NCBI RefSeq assembly: GCF_040412425.1
Contig: NC_089761.1
Span: forward strand, 30,520,644-30,584,643
Direction of reading: 5' to 3'
Length of the DNA stretch: 64,000 bases
From: Macrobrachium rosenbergii
Taxonomy: Eukaryota; Arthropoda; Malacostraca; Decapoda; Palaemonidae
Under the pieces are notes generated by a model. It was not told the DNA's origin. It ran no database searches and was given only the letters and a program-made list of their open reading frames with translations. Positions 24,301 through 36,100 of the stretch are shown piece by piece; position 1 is the stretch's first letter, and the number at the start of each line of letters is the position of its first letter. Made by a program: the position numbers and the translations under genes.

Positions 24301-27300
24301 TTATTTTCTCGTTATGTATTTTACTTTAATGTAGGTATGCTCAGTTTTTATCAGAGCACATGTGGGATCTGCTGTATAACCCTTCTCCACTGATTTGTTG
24401 TTTTTACCAGTACTATATTTCATTTTTGCTAATTGGGTTGCTTCACTCTCAGGTGAGTTAGTTTTCCATCTAGCCTTTTGTGCTTGGTGTCTTGTAGAGA
24501 TTTGTGAAAAAACTTAGGTGAGTCAAGCCTTGGTACTTGGTGCTTACAATGCTTCACTTGTTTTTAACTTATGACATGCATCCCACCATGCCTCCGTCTG
24601 CCCGGGTGTGCTTGTAGTTTCTTGTGTCTCCTCAGGAAAAGGATCCTCATCTCTTGTGTTACTCTTGCCATGGGCATTAGTGTTCCCCTCTACTTCATGT
24701 GAGAGATGCTTTGAAAGGTTGTCAGATCAGTGATTCCTCTTGCCCAGAAGAATTCATTTAACCCTTTGTATCCCAAAGTCATCTTTGGACTCTTCCATTT
24801 CTGGTTGTGTATGCATGTCACCCTTTTCAGTATCCACTGTCCAGGACCAAATTTCTTCAGATGGCACCTCCTGTCATGCCATTCTTCCTCCTTCAAAGAA
24901 ATCAATGAGTTATCATTGTGCAGAGAAGAGGAAGATATAAATACGCTCTCTTCCTCATATTGCTACCTGAACTGCCTATGAAAGCTCAACTGTTGCCAGG
25001 AATTATTTTTGCACACCCAGCATATGCAATAATTAGCCTATGCACCTTTGACTCCAAGACAGATTTATTCCGTCTATGCCTTCCTAGTCTGCTTCCCCTT
25101 TATTAATGGCAGATAGGTTAAGCTAGTCTAACATTTGGCAACCTCAGGCATTTTATGTATGGGGGTTACATTTAATAGGGTTTTCAATACATATAGTTGC
25201 ACAAGAATTCCTATTATAGATAGCGTGTCACATTCATATGGATATATTAAGAGATGTGTGATCAATGAGAAGGAAGAATTTGGTGCAAGTAGTTTGGCTC
25301 CAATGGAGTTTATTCTAGTATCAAAGAAATCTGTATGATTTTAAAATTATATTGATCAATATTTGTAAGCGTTTGTGTTTGAGAAATACAGTAAGTCTAA
25401 AATATTTAGTGATGTAAACAATGATTTAACAGTTAAATCAAGTGTTAAATCTATTGCAGTATGACAAATTGAGGGTGTTGTACAGTAAGTGATGACTCAC
25501 TATCCCACTTCAATACTGTATTACTGAGGGGGGGGCTTTATCTGCATGTGTATTAAAGGATGGGAATTAATAATATTTAAGTTATGATAGGGTTAAAAAG
25601 GTATTCATTGTACTGTACATTATATAAAATAAATGGAAAAAATTCCAGTTCATAAAAATTCACGGAAAATGAATACAGTAGGCTAAAGTAAGCTTTTTTG
25701 ATGAAGCTTAGACTACCCAAATTTTCACATCACATAGCAACTCAGTTTTTGGAACCACAACATGTACATATGGCATGTTTCTGAAAATTGTGGTAAGAAA
25801 ATTTATAAGCTACCAAGTTATTGGTAAAAACTTGTTTCCACGTTCTGTACAAGTAACCATCATCCTTTACAACAGAGTATGTTTATAACAGTTTTATTTA
25901 TGAAGATGGGAAATGTTTATATGTGGAGTATATTGTTGAAATATTAATTTTTTGGCAGGACAGATAGCACAGCAAAAAGAGACAGAAAGTAAGCTGAGTC
26001 ACTGTGTGGATGTGCTAAGTCAGGAGAAGGAGGATTTGCTGCTGAAACTTAGATTGAGTGAAAACATCCTTTCAGTATGTATTTATATACAGTACCCATA
26101 CAAACATCATAAAGTAGACTATTTGGTCAGTTCTTTCTTATGGAAAAAATGTAAGAATACCTGTGAAATTTATCTATTTTGTTGATGATTACACTCTTCT
26201 CAACTGTGAACATGCAATACTTGATGTTAACCAATAAAAAATTACTTATTCACATGTACCCCGTACTTTGTTTTCAAGTAGTTTTGCAATTATTTGAGTT
26301 GCCTTGTAATTATTGCATGTGTATTCATGTGCCAGTCTCATAACTGTGAAATTTGACTTCATAGGACATCGAGAATCAAAGAATTTTAGCAGAGGAAAGA
26401 GGAGAAGATACAAAGGAAAATTTGTTGTGGCGTCTAAATCAGTATGAAAGAGAGTTGGAGAGTGCTAAGAAGGTAAGGTATACAGTATTGTTGTTTATTG
26501 ATAGAGTAGCATCCATTTCCATTCAAGTTATATTGAAAATTTTACTCAATTTCTTTAGCTGTATAATTCTTGTGTTATCAGTTCACAGACTCCCAATCCT
26601 CATACTGTAACCAGTTGCTATACCAAACGTGTACTTTTTCCATGGAATTAAGACACCAGCTTTTATTCATTATGTATATACAGAATGCTACGTTCCACCA
26701 TGTGATGAATTAATGTTGCCCCTTTTTCCAGTTACTCAGCTATCGGAAAACAAAGATCGAAAGCTTAAATAAGGAAATCTTAGAGCAAGATAGAAAATAT
26801 AGCGAAAAGATGCAGAAGGAGGTGGAATGCAGTGAAAAGCAAAGGGAGGATCTTTGGGCATTGCAGAGAGAACTTGAAGAAAGCAAATTGAATGAACAGA
26901 AGGTAAGTTTGTTTAGTGGAGATTCATAGATTTTTATCTATTTTGCTTTGAATAATTGTATGGACAGGGTTCTAACCTTTGAAGGCAGTTGTTCATAATT
27001 CTTCCACTGAGGAGTGATGTATGTGGGTTTTGTGGACACAAGGTTGAAGTAGTGTATTTTATGAAAAAATTTAGTAGTTAAAAAACTTCCATATTTATAA
27101 CCATTGCTTATTTTGATGTTTTGTTCAACTATAGATGAAATCTGCGTTCAAGAGTCTTGAGGAAACACACAAGAAACTAGAGGACCAATTAAAGTGTCAC
27201 TTGACAGATTGGGTCACTCAAGAAATGTGTTCACCATTCACGCCTGTTTGAAAAAATAAATTAGTTGTCCTCACTGCCCAGTACTTTTTTTGTTTTGTTT

Positions 27301-30300
27301 TCATTCTTCGAAAGTTATTAGAGAAGATGAGAATAAAGTTTCCCTATTGAAAGATACATGTACTTTAAATTATGTTGTAGAGTATAAGCTGAAAATACTA
27401 ATGCCACAAAATATCAGTCATCTCTTATTCACTTAGCCAGTGTCAGAAAGCTTGTGTGGTTACAAAGTTTTGCAAAGATAGACAAACACGGGTTTTTGTG
27501 TGAAAGTACGAGTGATAAAGAAGTTACAAGGAAAAAAACAGAGAAAAGGGAAGGTAAGCAAATGGAAAAAATATTGATAAATGCACCCAGTGAATGTCAA
27601 GTATATAGACGATAATGGTGTAGTTGGAAAGTCAGATTAACTTTAAAGTTAGTTTGAAAAATAATGATCTGTTATCCATTATCAAAGTTGTCTCTGGAAG
27701 TATGTGAATGAATTTTAACAGAGGTAAACGCTGCACCTATTAGGCCATTCAGCGCTGAATCTGAAATTGGCAGTAAAAAGGTTTGAAAGGTGTAAAGGAG
27801 GAAAACCTCGCGGTTGCACTATGAATCATTAGGAGAAGGTGCAAAGTAAGATGGAAGAAGAATACGAAGAGAGGTACAATAAAATTAATGAAAACAGTAA
27901 AACCTAGTAGCCGATGGGATGCTGTAAAGAACCAGTAATGTCTACAGCGCAATCGCACCGCATGAGAGGTCACGGCCCTAACCCCAGCGGACTGAAGTAA
28001 CTAGTTAGATCTAGGATGCAAAAGTATTCTGTATAACTGCTTTGTGTATATGCTTCCTAACAGCTAACCTTTTATATATATATATTTCCTATATAAAATT
28101 CACTGGTACAAGTTCTAAATGCAACCCAGTCTTTTGGGGTTGACTGTTTTTTTTTTTAAACTTAGATTATTTATTCTTATGAAGTAGTTTAACTAGATCA
28201 GTGAGCTGGTTTATCTCTCTCTCACAGAGCTGGCCCAAAGGTTTTGTCTGTTATTAATTAAATTGCTAGACAAGCAGTGCTAAAATCCATTCAGAATGCC
28301 AAACCCTAAGAATTAAAATGAATTAATAAAACCTTTCTGGAATAAGTGTCTGTTAAGGATGGCTCCAACAAATGCTTGTAGATTTGACTTATAGGCATTC
28401 ATAAAACATTTCTTGGCAAAAGCCTGGTACAGGGGATGCCACTGCTTTGAGCCAACATGGAATTGTACATTGAGACTGTTGGCTGTCAGGTTCTCTCTTG
28501 ACAGTTTTCAACAGCATTATCAACATTGCATGTCAAATTTTGGAAAGAAACTAAAGGAGCTTCAGCAGACTCGCCATCATTTTCAATTAACCCGGTTATA
28601 AAATAAAAGAAATTCAATAAATAAATTCCAACCTTATTTTTGCTTAAGACTATCTGAATAAACAGTTAATGCCCTTATGAAGCCCTGATGTATGTGGAAG
28701 AAACGTAAAAGATTGAAAAATGTATAAGAGAAGTATGTATATTCTTTCAAATTTTAGATAGTTACTGATACAATTATACATGAAAAATCTATGAGAAGTA
28801 CTGTATGTATATTCTTTAAAATCTTAGATAGTTACTGATACAATTATACAGGAAAGGAGTAGTACAGCTTGTTGGTAATGAAAAATAAAGGCATCAGATA
28901 AATTTTTTCACTGTTGATCCTTCATAAAAATATAGAACGAGTCTGTTAGGCTAATATTAATGAGGTTTCATGCGGGTAGGAACAGAATTAGCTTGTTCAA
29001 ACAGTGAGTACAGAAGAGGGTAGCAAGGCCTTGTTTTTCTCAAAGAAAATGTTTGGTCATGCTCATTATGGGCATCTCAGATTAATTATACCAATTATGA
29101 TGGGAAACAAGATTACTCAGTGTTTGGTCAACATTCCAAACAGAGGCGTCATTTCAGATTTTTGTTGGGGGGGGGCAAAGATGGTTTGGTGAGCGAAGCG
29201 AGCCTAACCAGCTGGGATTTTTTTTATTTTGAGCTATTTTATGTGCTTTTTGAAGCCACATGAGCAAGGTATTTCAGCAAAATAGGCAGACAAACAAACA
29301 TTGTGTGTGATAGAGAAATATTGATAGATAGATAGGTAGATAGACAGATAGATAGATATAACTTAATGTGGTGACACATTTGAATTTCGGTAGGAATAAT
29401 GGAAAACCCGCTGCTGTTACTTCTTGGGGCTTGGGGGTGTGAGGGGGGCAAGTTGTGGTGGGGGGGACAGTTCCCCCCCCAAAAAAAAAATGACGCCCCT
29501 GATTCCAAACAGGCATAGGATAGTTCAGTGCTAAATTTTTCCCTTTTTTTTATTATGGATTTTTTTTTTTTATAATTTTAAATGCATTAATTACTAATTG
29601 TACTGTTCTTCGTACCGTAATTTTGTTTGACCTTTCTTCTCAACAGTTTAAAGATCTTGTGGAGATATCTTCACAAATAAGCCAAGGAATTCCCCCAGAT
29701 CTCTCCTTACTTTTAGGTTTTCCAGGTAAGTTTTAATGAATTCATCATTCTCTCTTAAAAGTAAGATTCCTTGATATACTCCCTGGCTTAGCTATATAAT
29801 GTATTTGAAAACTGGAAATGAACTTGAGCTGAAAATTTCATCAAAGATATATTAAGACCTAAAACTTCAATTACGTGCCAGGATCTATGTAGAATAATGT
29901 TAGTCGTAAAAGTTATCTGGAAGTTGTGGCATGGCAAGATGTCTATTATATAGTATCTGTAGTTAAAACTTTGTTGTGTGTAAATATAAAATTACATTAT
30001 ACAGATTTCAAAATGACAATTATCAGTAATCGTTCATAGGAATAAAACATATTGACACCTTGCTTTGGTATCTTACTATACCACAAAATCCAGATAATAG
30101 TCCCTTCATATAATCAAGTATGTAAAGGTAAATGTTGCACATTAATAATTTACAAGTACAATTTAACCTTATCAAAATATTTGCTGTTCGCTTTGACTAA
30201 ATCTTGTATAAAATTCTGTATCCTGTATCTTGCCATAAGGAATACTGTATATGAATTATGAAAACTTTTGACAATACATCAATTGGATTGTATTTTTCAC

Positions 30301-30481
30301 TAAGTATATTTCCCTCTTAGACTCTGTGGAGAAGTTAGAAAATCAGATTTTAACCGTCGATGATTTGAAGTGCCGAATGACTGAAGTGAATGAGCTCATC
30401 CACCAGCTGGAAAGTATTCGAGCAACTCTTCAAGATAAATATGCAGGTCACATTGCTGTGAATGCTTGTCCCCAAATGTAA
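18350..30481 (+). CDS. CEP85/CEP85L-like centrosomal coiled-coil protein
   Basis: Exons: 18350-18352 (ATG only), 18431-18476, 19443-19569, 20229-20322, 21009-21161, 21559-21656, 21931-22021, 22521-22710, 25959-26074, 26365-26472, 26732-26902, then 29647-29725 and 30321-30481 (TAA). All phases agree, giving about 478 aa. A further exon at 27135-27251 ends in its own stop and is listed separately. Residues 1-141 are non-helical, Pro/Ser/Thr-rich and basic (GGWRTPRHRDKR; TPVRTKSPATPVVGN). From about 142 to 400 the sequence is almost continuous heptad coiled coil. The C-terminal exons read VEISSQISQGIPPDLSLLLG, then a short helical segment ending LQDKYAGHIAVNACPQM. That combination resembles the C-terminus of vertebrate CEP85/CEP85L. 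In vertebrates CEP85 acts at centrosomes and binds STIL in centriole duplication. It is shorter than human CEP85 (762 aa). The strong donor GTAAGT at 22711, not the one at 22736, keeps the frame into the exon at 25959. Family call is from memory; the exon model is firm. Confidence 0.68.
22889..23538. mobile_element. Inverted-repeat insertion flanked by 14-bp direct repeats
   Basis: AGATTAATAAGTAG occurs at 22889-22902 and again at 23525-23538. Just inside the left copy is an arm of about 62 bp (from GTTGTATTGAATATTATTGC to TTCTATTTTCCTT). Its near-perfect reverse complement lies at about 23430-23495. The interior of about 440 bp is GC-richer, contains ATTGG boxes and a palindrome GATGTCATGCCGGCTGACATC-like core near 23330-23350, and lacks a transposase frame. 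This is a non-autonomous element in the large intron before the exon at 25959. The 14-bp duplication is longer than usual for DNA transposons. Confidence 0.75.
24048..24222. repeat. Degenerate minisatellite, unit about 37 bp
   Basis: Roughly five diverged copies of a unit containing 'ATACCTGTACTGT' followed by 'CATGCACCATTTGTC'. They lie in the same intron of the CEP85-like gene. Confidence 0.7.
27135..27251 (+). CDS. Probable alternative last exon of the CEP85-like gene
   Basis: After an AG acceptor the frame continues the coiled coil (MKSAFKSLEETHKKLEDQL) and ends at TGA 27249-27251. AATAAA follows at 27255 and again at 27332. No good donor exists inside the exon; the only phase-compatible GTs are GTCACT at 27213 and GTTTGA at 27246, both weak. 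The preceding exon ends in phase 0 and the exon at 29647 also starts in phase 0, so this exon can be skipped cleanly. The natural reading is a short isoform of about 437 aa lacking the conserved C-terminus. Confidence 0.55.
   Translation: MKSAFKSLEETHKKLEDQLKCHLTDWVTQEMCSPFTPV
27721..27995 (+). repeat. Dispersed repeat family, copy 1 (related copy at 33350-33585)
   Basis: Shared landmarks in order: 'GGTTTGAAAGGTGTAA', 'GGAAAACCTCGCGGTTGCAC', 'GGAGAAGGTG', 'GATGGAAGAA', 'GAGAGGTACA', 'GATGCTGTAAAGAACC', 'TAATG', 'GCACCGCATGAG', 'CCCTAACCCC'. Copy 2 has the same order with substitutions. No stable open frame. I recall near-identical text in decapod transcripts, which supports a crustacean source. 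Confidence 0.75.
28728..28855. repeat. Tandem duplication, period about 70 bp
   Basis: 'TTAGATAGTTACTGATACAA' with flanks 'GTATGTATATTCTTT' and 'TTATACA' occurs twice with few differences, within a CEP85-like gene intron. Confidence 0.85.
29133..29512. mobile_element. Non-autonomous element with 11-bp target duplication
   Basis: ATTCCAAACAG lies at 29133-29143 and 29502-29512. The 358-bp insert starts AGGCGTCATTT and ends AAATGACGCCCCT, an inverted terminal repeat, with G-runs (left) and C-runs (right) just inside. The interior holds 'GAGCGAAGCGAGCC' and a (GATA)n tract and no open frame of note. It lies in the intron before the exon at 29647. Confidence 0.75.
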
Positions 30482-30520
30482 TTGTATTGTATGTTCAAAA
30501 TTATGTTTGGAAAATCCAGA

Positions 30521-30650
30521 CCTTAGATTTGTCATAAGGCAGCTTTACATTTGCTAGCAGTACTGTATATTTTTTAGAAGAAAATGCAACCTCAGATTTG
30601 TCATAAGGCGGCTTTTACTTTTGCTAGTAGTACTGTATATTTTTTAGAAT
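30521..30650. repeat. Tandem duplication, period 69 bp
   Basis: 'AGATTTGTCATAAGGC', then 'TTTGCTAG', then 'AGTACTGTATATTTTTTAGA' occurs twice in direct order, just past the CEP85-like stop codon. Confidence 0.85.
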
Positions 30651-32204
30651 AACATGTTCTTTGGACAAACAAGTCTGATGCGAAGATTTTGTATACAGTA
30701 CTGACATACAGTACATAATAATGCATGGTATTTTGCAAGAACCATTCCATAATACACCAAATAGTTTAAGATTTCTATACTATTATGTATTCATGGTATT
30801 TGAGGGTTGTGAACCTTGTGTGTATTTTTTTATATTTTTTCTATGTAAAAAATATTTTTTCAATGTAATGTATATAAAAAAATAGAACTCACACCTGATG
30901 TTTTCATAAAATACTGTATGTTGTTCAGTTAATACCAATATGAGCTTTTCAGGTCTTCACAAATCTGTCCTTGTGTAGTCTTAATTTTGTGTATTCATCT
31001 GAATGAAATTTTCATATTTTCCCTGGGCAAGTTAGATGTACATGTTCATGTTAGGCTAGTCTTTTTTTGCCCGAAATTCCATCAGGTCCAAATCTTCATT
31101 TATCACCTTTCTCCATACCCTGCATCTTTCTACAAGTCTTCATATCTACTGCTTTTCGTACCAGGTGGTTCCTGATCCCTTCCATCACATGTTCAACCCA
31201 TTTCAATCATTGAGATTTCAGTATTTTTTTCCCAGGTTAGATTTTGCGTCCAATCTCTGCAAATCACTTAGTAAAAGTACTGTGTATTCATACCATACCC
31301 AAGCCACAAAAACTTATATGGGAACACCTTTTCAGTCTTCATTTCTCGTTTCTGCTATGTAGAGTAGCACAGGCTTTGTACTCTACTGCTAGTTTTTAGA
31401 TGATGCCAGTAACATAGTAGATAAAAATATTTTTAGAAAGCCTTTATCAGTTCTCTATTTTAATAAAAGTATGTCTAAAACACAAATATATATTTATTAA
31501 ACAGCATATCACCGATTTATTTATTCAAATAACCTGTCACTGTACTACACACTGACCTTGGACAAAATTCCAATTTTGGTGTACAGTACATTGCATCTGA
31601 TATACTGTGGTCTCAAAATATCCCCATAAAGTATGACACAAGCAAGATATTCAAAAGGTAAATTAAGGGCTGAGGATGCCAAAGATCCCGAGCATAGAAA
31701 TCACTGTACCAGAGATATTCGGGCAAAGGAGTACAGTTCAATGTAAGGTGTCGGTAGTAACAGCATTTGGATATTTCTTCAACCCTTAGCCTATGAGTCC
31801 TCAAAGAGAAATATGATGAAGGCTTTAGGGGTGGGCTGCACCTGCAGCCACAGGGTTATGCAGATGCCAGACCTGTTCGAAACTCTGATCAGGATTTTAA
31901 CAGTTTTCTAAGCACTTACGCCCCATCCTTCAGGCACCAGCCCAACCGTCCAGTAAAAGGAATGGGGACGTGTAGTAGGAAGCAGGGACCAATAGTTAGT
32001 TCAGCGGGCAGGAGGAGGATGCTGAGGTAGACATCCAGTTTACCCGCTGCTGCTGTAAATAGGGATACCCGTAAGGACTTGGCCAAAATGGCTCCGACAA
32101 AAGCTAAGTGGTCTTTGTTTTCTGAAAGGGCAGTGATGCATACACATCACTGCCTATACCTCTGCCCTCTGTTCAGACAATTGTGAAGGGTACTAAACAC
32201 ACTA

Positions 32205-32314
32205 CTAGTCTCAGGGTTTCATGGGCTTAAGAGTGTGGCTCTTACCCTATTTAAGCCACTGCAGAACTTAGTGGCTTAAATAGGGAAAGCGAGGGTTTGG
32301 AAACCCCAGACTAG
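32205..32314. repeat. Long imperfect hairpin
   Basis: The inner arms CCCTATTTAAGCCACT (32245-32260) and AGTGGCTTAAATAGGG (32270-32285) are exact reverse complements with a 9-nt loop. The outer arms CTAGTCTCAGGGTTTC and GAAACCCCAGACTAG extend the pairing with mismatches and bulges. This could be a folded-back MITE end or an RNA hairpin. Confidence 0.75.
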
Positions 32315-33112
32315 ACTAAACCTAGCACCTTTGTACATATGGGAAGTTACCCATAACTTGTTAACCCTCTCCTTAAGAAATGTGGTCTCTGGACATGATG
32401 CTATAAGGGTTCCCCTGGACAAACAAGCACCTGGCCTATGGCTCATTATTTAGCATGTGTCAGTATATAGTTGCAAACTTATCAACTAAAAAAAATTTGT
32501 ACACAATTCCAAGACAGTCTGGAGCATATATTTTTTGTTTGGTTTTTCTTGGAGAATAGGAATACTTGAAATTTTCCCAAAGGTGGCCTCTTGACATGCA
32601 ACAGGCCATTAAATTTTGGAAAATGTACAAGGAGAACAGACCTTTTAAAGTGAGTTTGCAGTCTTCAGATACCATTGTAAAATTATTCTGTTCAAACTGG
32701 AATTAAACCCAACTAAATTTCTCCTTTAAAACCAATGACAAACAGGATAAGAATGTACTTCAGGAAAAAAAAAATTGTCCTGCTAATTTTCCAAATTTAA
32801 TCACATTAAAGTTAAACCAGCATAAAAACTTTCACTTTAGCTTGTCATCTAAGTTTACTAATGAATTGTATTAAAAAAAGTATATAATGTTTATATAGTC
32901 TTATGCTGAATTCATTTTACTTTTGAAATGTCTAAATAAAGAAGAAACTTATGAAACCAAGGTTTCACGTATAAATTTGCTAGTGTAAATCTCGAGTCTT
33001 GGATGTTCCTAGCCCATCCTATACTCCTTAATGTAGGATGCAACATCAATGAACACATCTAAATTACACGTTCAGTTTTCAATTCTCAATTGATTCTATT
33101 AATTTCCTCACA

Positions 33113-36100
33113 TTAGTAAGGTCTTGATCTCCCAGGTCCACGATCACTGAAAAATAAGAAAAGGGGGAAAAATTAACTTCGTACTGTGCATTTCCACACT
33201 AAAAGCCTAACTGATCATAACACATTTGATAAACAAAAGTATACCCAACTCTCAGTAAATCTTGCCGGTAAAGATGGGAACAATTAATTCAGAAAACATT
33301 ATCGAAGTCTGAAGGAAGGGATACAGAATTTTACTGAAAGGGAAACACAACAGTAAGAAGGTTGGAAGGGTGTAACAGGATGAAAAACCTTGCAGTTACA
33401 CTACGAAAAATTGTTAGGAGAGGGTGAAGTCAGACAGAAGGAAAGAATATATACAGAAGTAAAGTAAAAGGAATGAGAGGTTGCAGTTAGGGGTTGAGGG
33501 ACACTGCAAAGAACCTTAAGTAATGCCTAAAGAGCACCACGTGGGGTGCACTGATGGCACTAACCCGCCCCCCCCGGATCAAAGTCTAAAGGAATACCTA
33601 CTGTAAGTCCACTACCTTGACTCCCTATCAAACATTATCAATAGATGTTTATACTTATTAACATGTATAGTACAGAGTTTATATTACTTGGGAGAAAAAA
33701 CGAGAATACACTACTGTTTTGTACCTGACTCTCACATATTTAATTATACACAGTAAACCAAAAATATTACTACTATTATTATTCAGAATTATTCAGAATA
33801 TGAAACCTATTCATATGGAAAAACCCCACAGGGGCCACTGACATGATCTTCTAGCTTCCAATTCATTTAAAAGAAGTCAGAAGGTAACAGGAAATACAGA
33901 GATCAGTATTAGTACAGAAAAAATAAATTAAATTAATAAATAAATCAATCAAAATACATACCCCTTCATTGGTCCACCAGAATCGCCATCTCTGTCCCTA
34001 TCCCCGTAACCACCTCTACCGCGGAATCCACCTCGACCACCTCTATCTCCGCGTCCTCTAAAGCCACCTCTATCTCCACGACCTCTGAAGCCACCGCGGT
34101 AGCCACCTCCGCCACCACCACCACCGCCATCTACAATGGACAAAATGCCAAATTAATTACATAAGGAAATACTGTATTCTAATTTATAAACTACACAACC
34201 ACTTTACTCTTTGCAGTCTGTAGTTACTGCAGTGGAGCAAATATGAAAAATATAATTTTTGCAGGCAGAATAAATCCTTGTTATTTGAAACTACAGTCGA
34301 CCCCCGGGGATTCTCAGGGGATGCGTACCACAAACCTGTCCCCCCCCACCCACAAAGCTAAAATCCACGAATGATTGACACCCCTCTAAAACCTCTTATA
34401 ACTGCCTATTTTGATAGTTCAAACGCTAAAAATGCCCTCTAAAAAGGTTTATACCTGACTATTTTAATAGTTTTATCATGAAAAATGTATTTAGTCACAA
34501 AAATATAGTAATTATTGAATGCTTCTCTATGAAAAATACCACGAATAGGAAATTTTCCATGAATAATGTGGATATACGTTTCACAAAAACAAAAATAAAA
34601 CTATAGGTGAAGCCAGAAATCCAGAACTGTGAAGAGGGGGGGGGGGGTTGTCCAGTGTAATCACTTCAATATCAAACTTATGGGTGGAAATACTGTATTC
34701 TATAAATCAAAGCACAACACTATCTATATGCAGTTTAAATTAAGTTTTGGCAGGCAGAACCAATCCCTGTATTTGAAATTAATAACTTGAAAAATAAAAC
34801 TTATGGCGTGCATCTTGAATTAGCTAAACTCACCAGCATCTCCAAGACCAGCAGGTTTAGCCTCATTACATCTATTACAGCTATTACGCCATGCAAAGTT
34901 GTTATTTCCACAGCTTGGAACAGGGCACGTCCAGTCACCAGCCCGTCCTGAGGAGAATGACAATAGCAGAATATCAAACTGGTTATTTAGGAAAGGTTAT
35001 TTGTACACCTGTCAAAAGGATATGTGCATTGGTTATTTGTACACCTGTCAAACGGATATGTGCATTAACGATCTTGAATTTGTTTAGAGTACAGAGACCA
35101 ACGTACCTCTTCCTCCACTTGGAGGGCCATCTCTACCGCCTGGGGGGCCACCACCACCCCGTCTATCAAACCCTCTATCACCACCTCCACGACCTCTGCC
35201 ACCGCCACCACCACCGCCGCCGCCACCTCTGTCTCCGCCATCAAAACCACCTCTTCCTCTTTCGTAACTACTTTTTGGCCTTTCTGCCATTTGTACCTGC
35301 AAAAATATATAAACAATTACAGGTTAAATGGGTAATGAACATATATAAAACTAACTACAGCATCTCAAAGTTTACTGAATAAGAAACACCTACACCAAAC
35401 ATTTTGAAATACAATAGTACAGATTATGCAAGAATTCTTGAGTTTACCATTTCTACTACAAACAGACATCTACTATTTCTACTATAAACAGGCATCTAAG
35501 TGCATGATGATAAATCATAGATATTACCTTTACTACTCTGCCCATAAACTCCTTGCCATCAAACCACTGGATGGCTGACTTCGCAGTGAACGGATCATCA
35601 AATGTGACTGTGCACTCTCCTTTCATCCTGCCAGAACCCTTATCTTTGTACATCCATATTTTAGGCCGCTGTGTTCGCTTATCCATCTTAAAAAATAAAA
35701 AAATAAAATAAAAAATAAATAAATAAATAAATATAAAAATATTTTCTTTATTTCAACACTCAAGCCACTACTCCTTAACATAGGGCAACTACAGAGAAAA
35801 AAATCATTGCTACATTCAAAACTTATCCCTTTTACTATATTTGTCCATATTTTCCTCTTAGAATCTGATCCACTTTCCTAAACCTTCTATTATTTACATT
35901 CATAATTTTGTATTTACTCAATGAAACTTAAAATTTTCATAAACAGCACACATATACAAGTAAAATACTGAGGTTTAAGTACTAATATGAACCACATGCA
36001 TAACAAGCATAACTCATTTATAAACTCACACTAAAATCACACTGATGACTGAATCCTACGATAACAGAAGGGATTTCAAGTTTTAAAACACTAGAACTTT

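Larger units (their letters stand above)
30482..33112. other. Spacer between convergent CEP85-like and FET genes
   Basis: This holds the 3' untranslated regions of two genes that transcribe toward each other. No exon was recognised. Frames at 30987-31362 and 31613-31804 have no motif I can name. A tandem duplication and a long hairpin are listed separately. Confidence 0.5.

Noticed and set aside
24600..25110. Overlapping frames suggesting a gag-like or zinc-finger relic in the large CEP85-like intron
   Set aside because: The motifs are too weak and broken to name a family; only a vague resemblance from memory.
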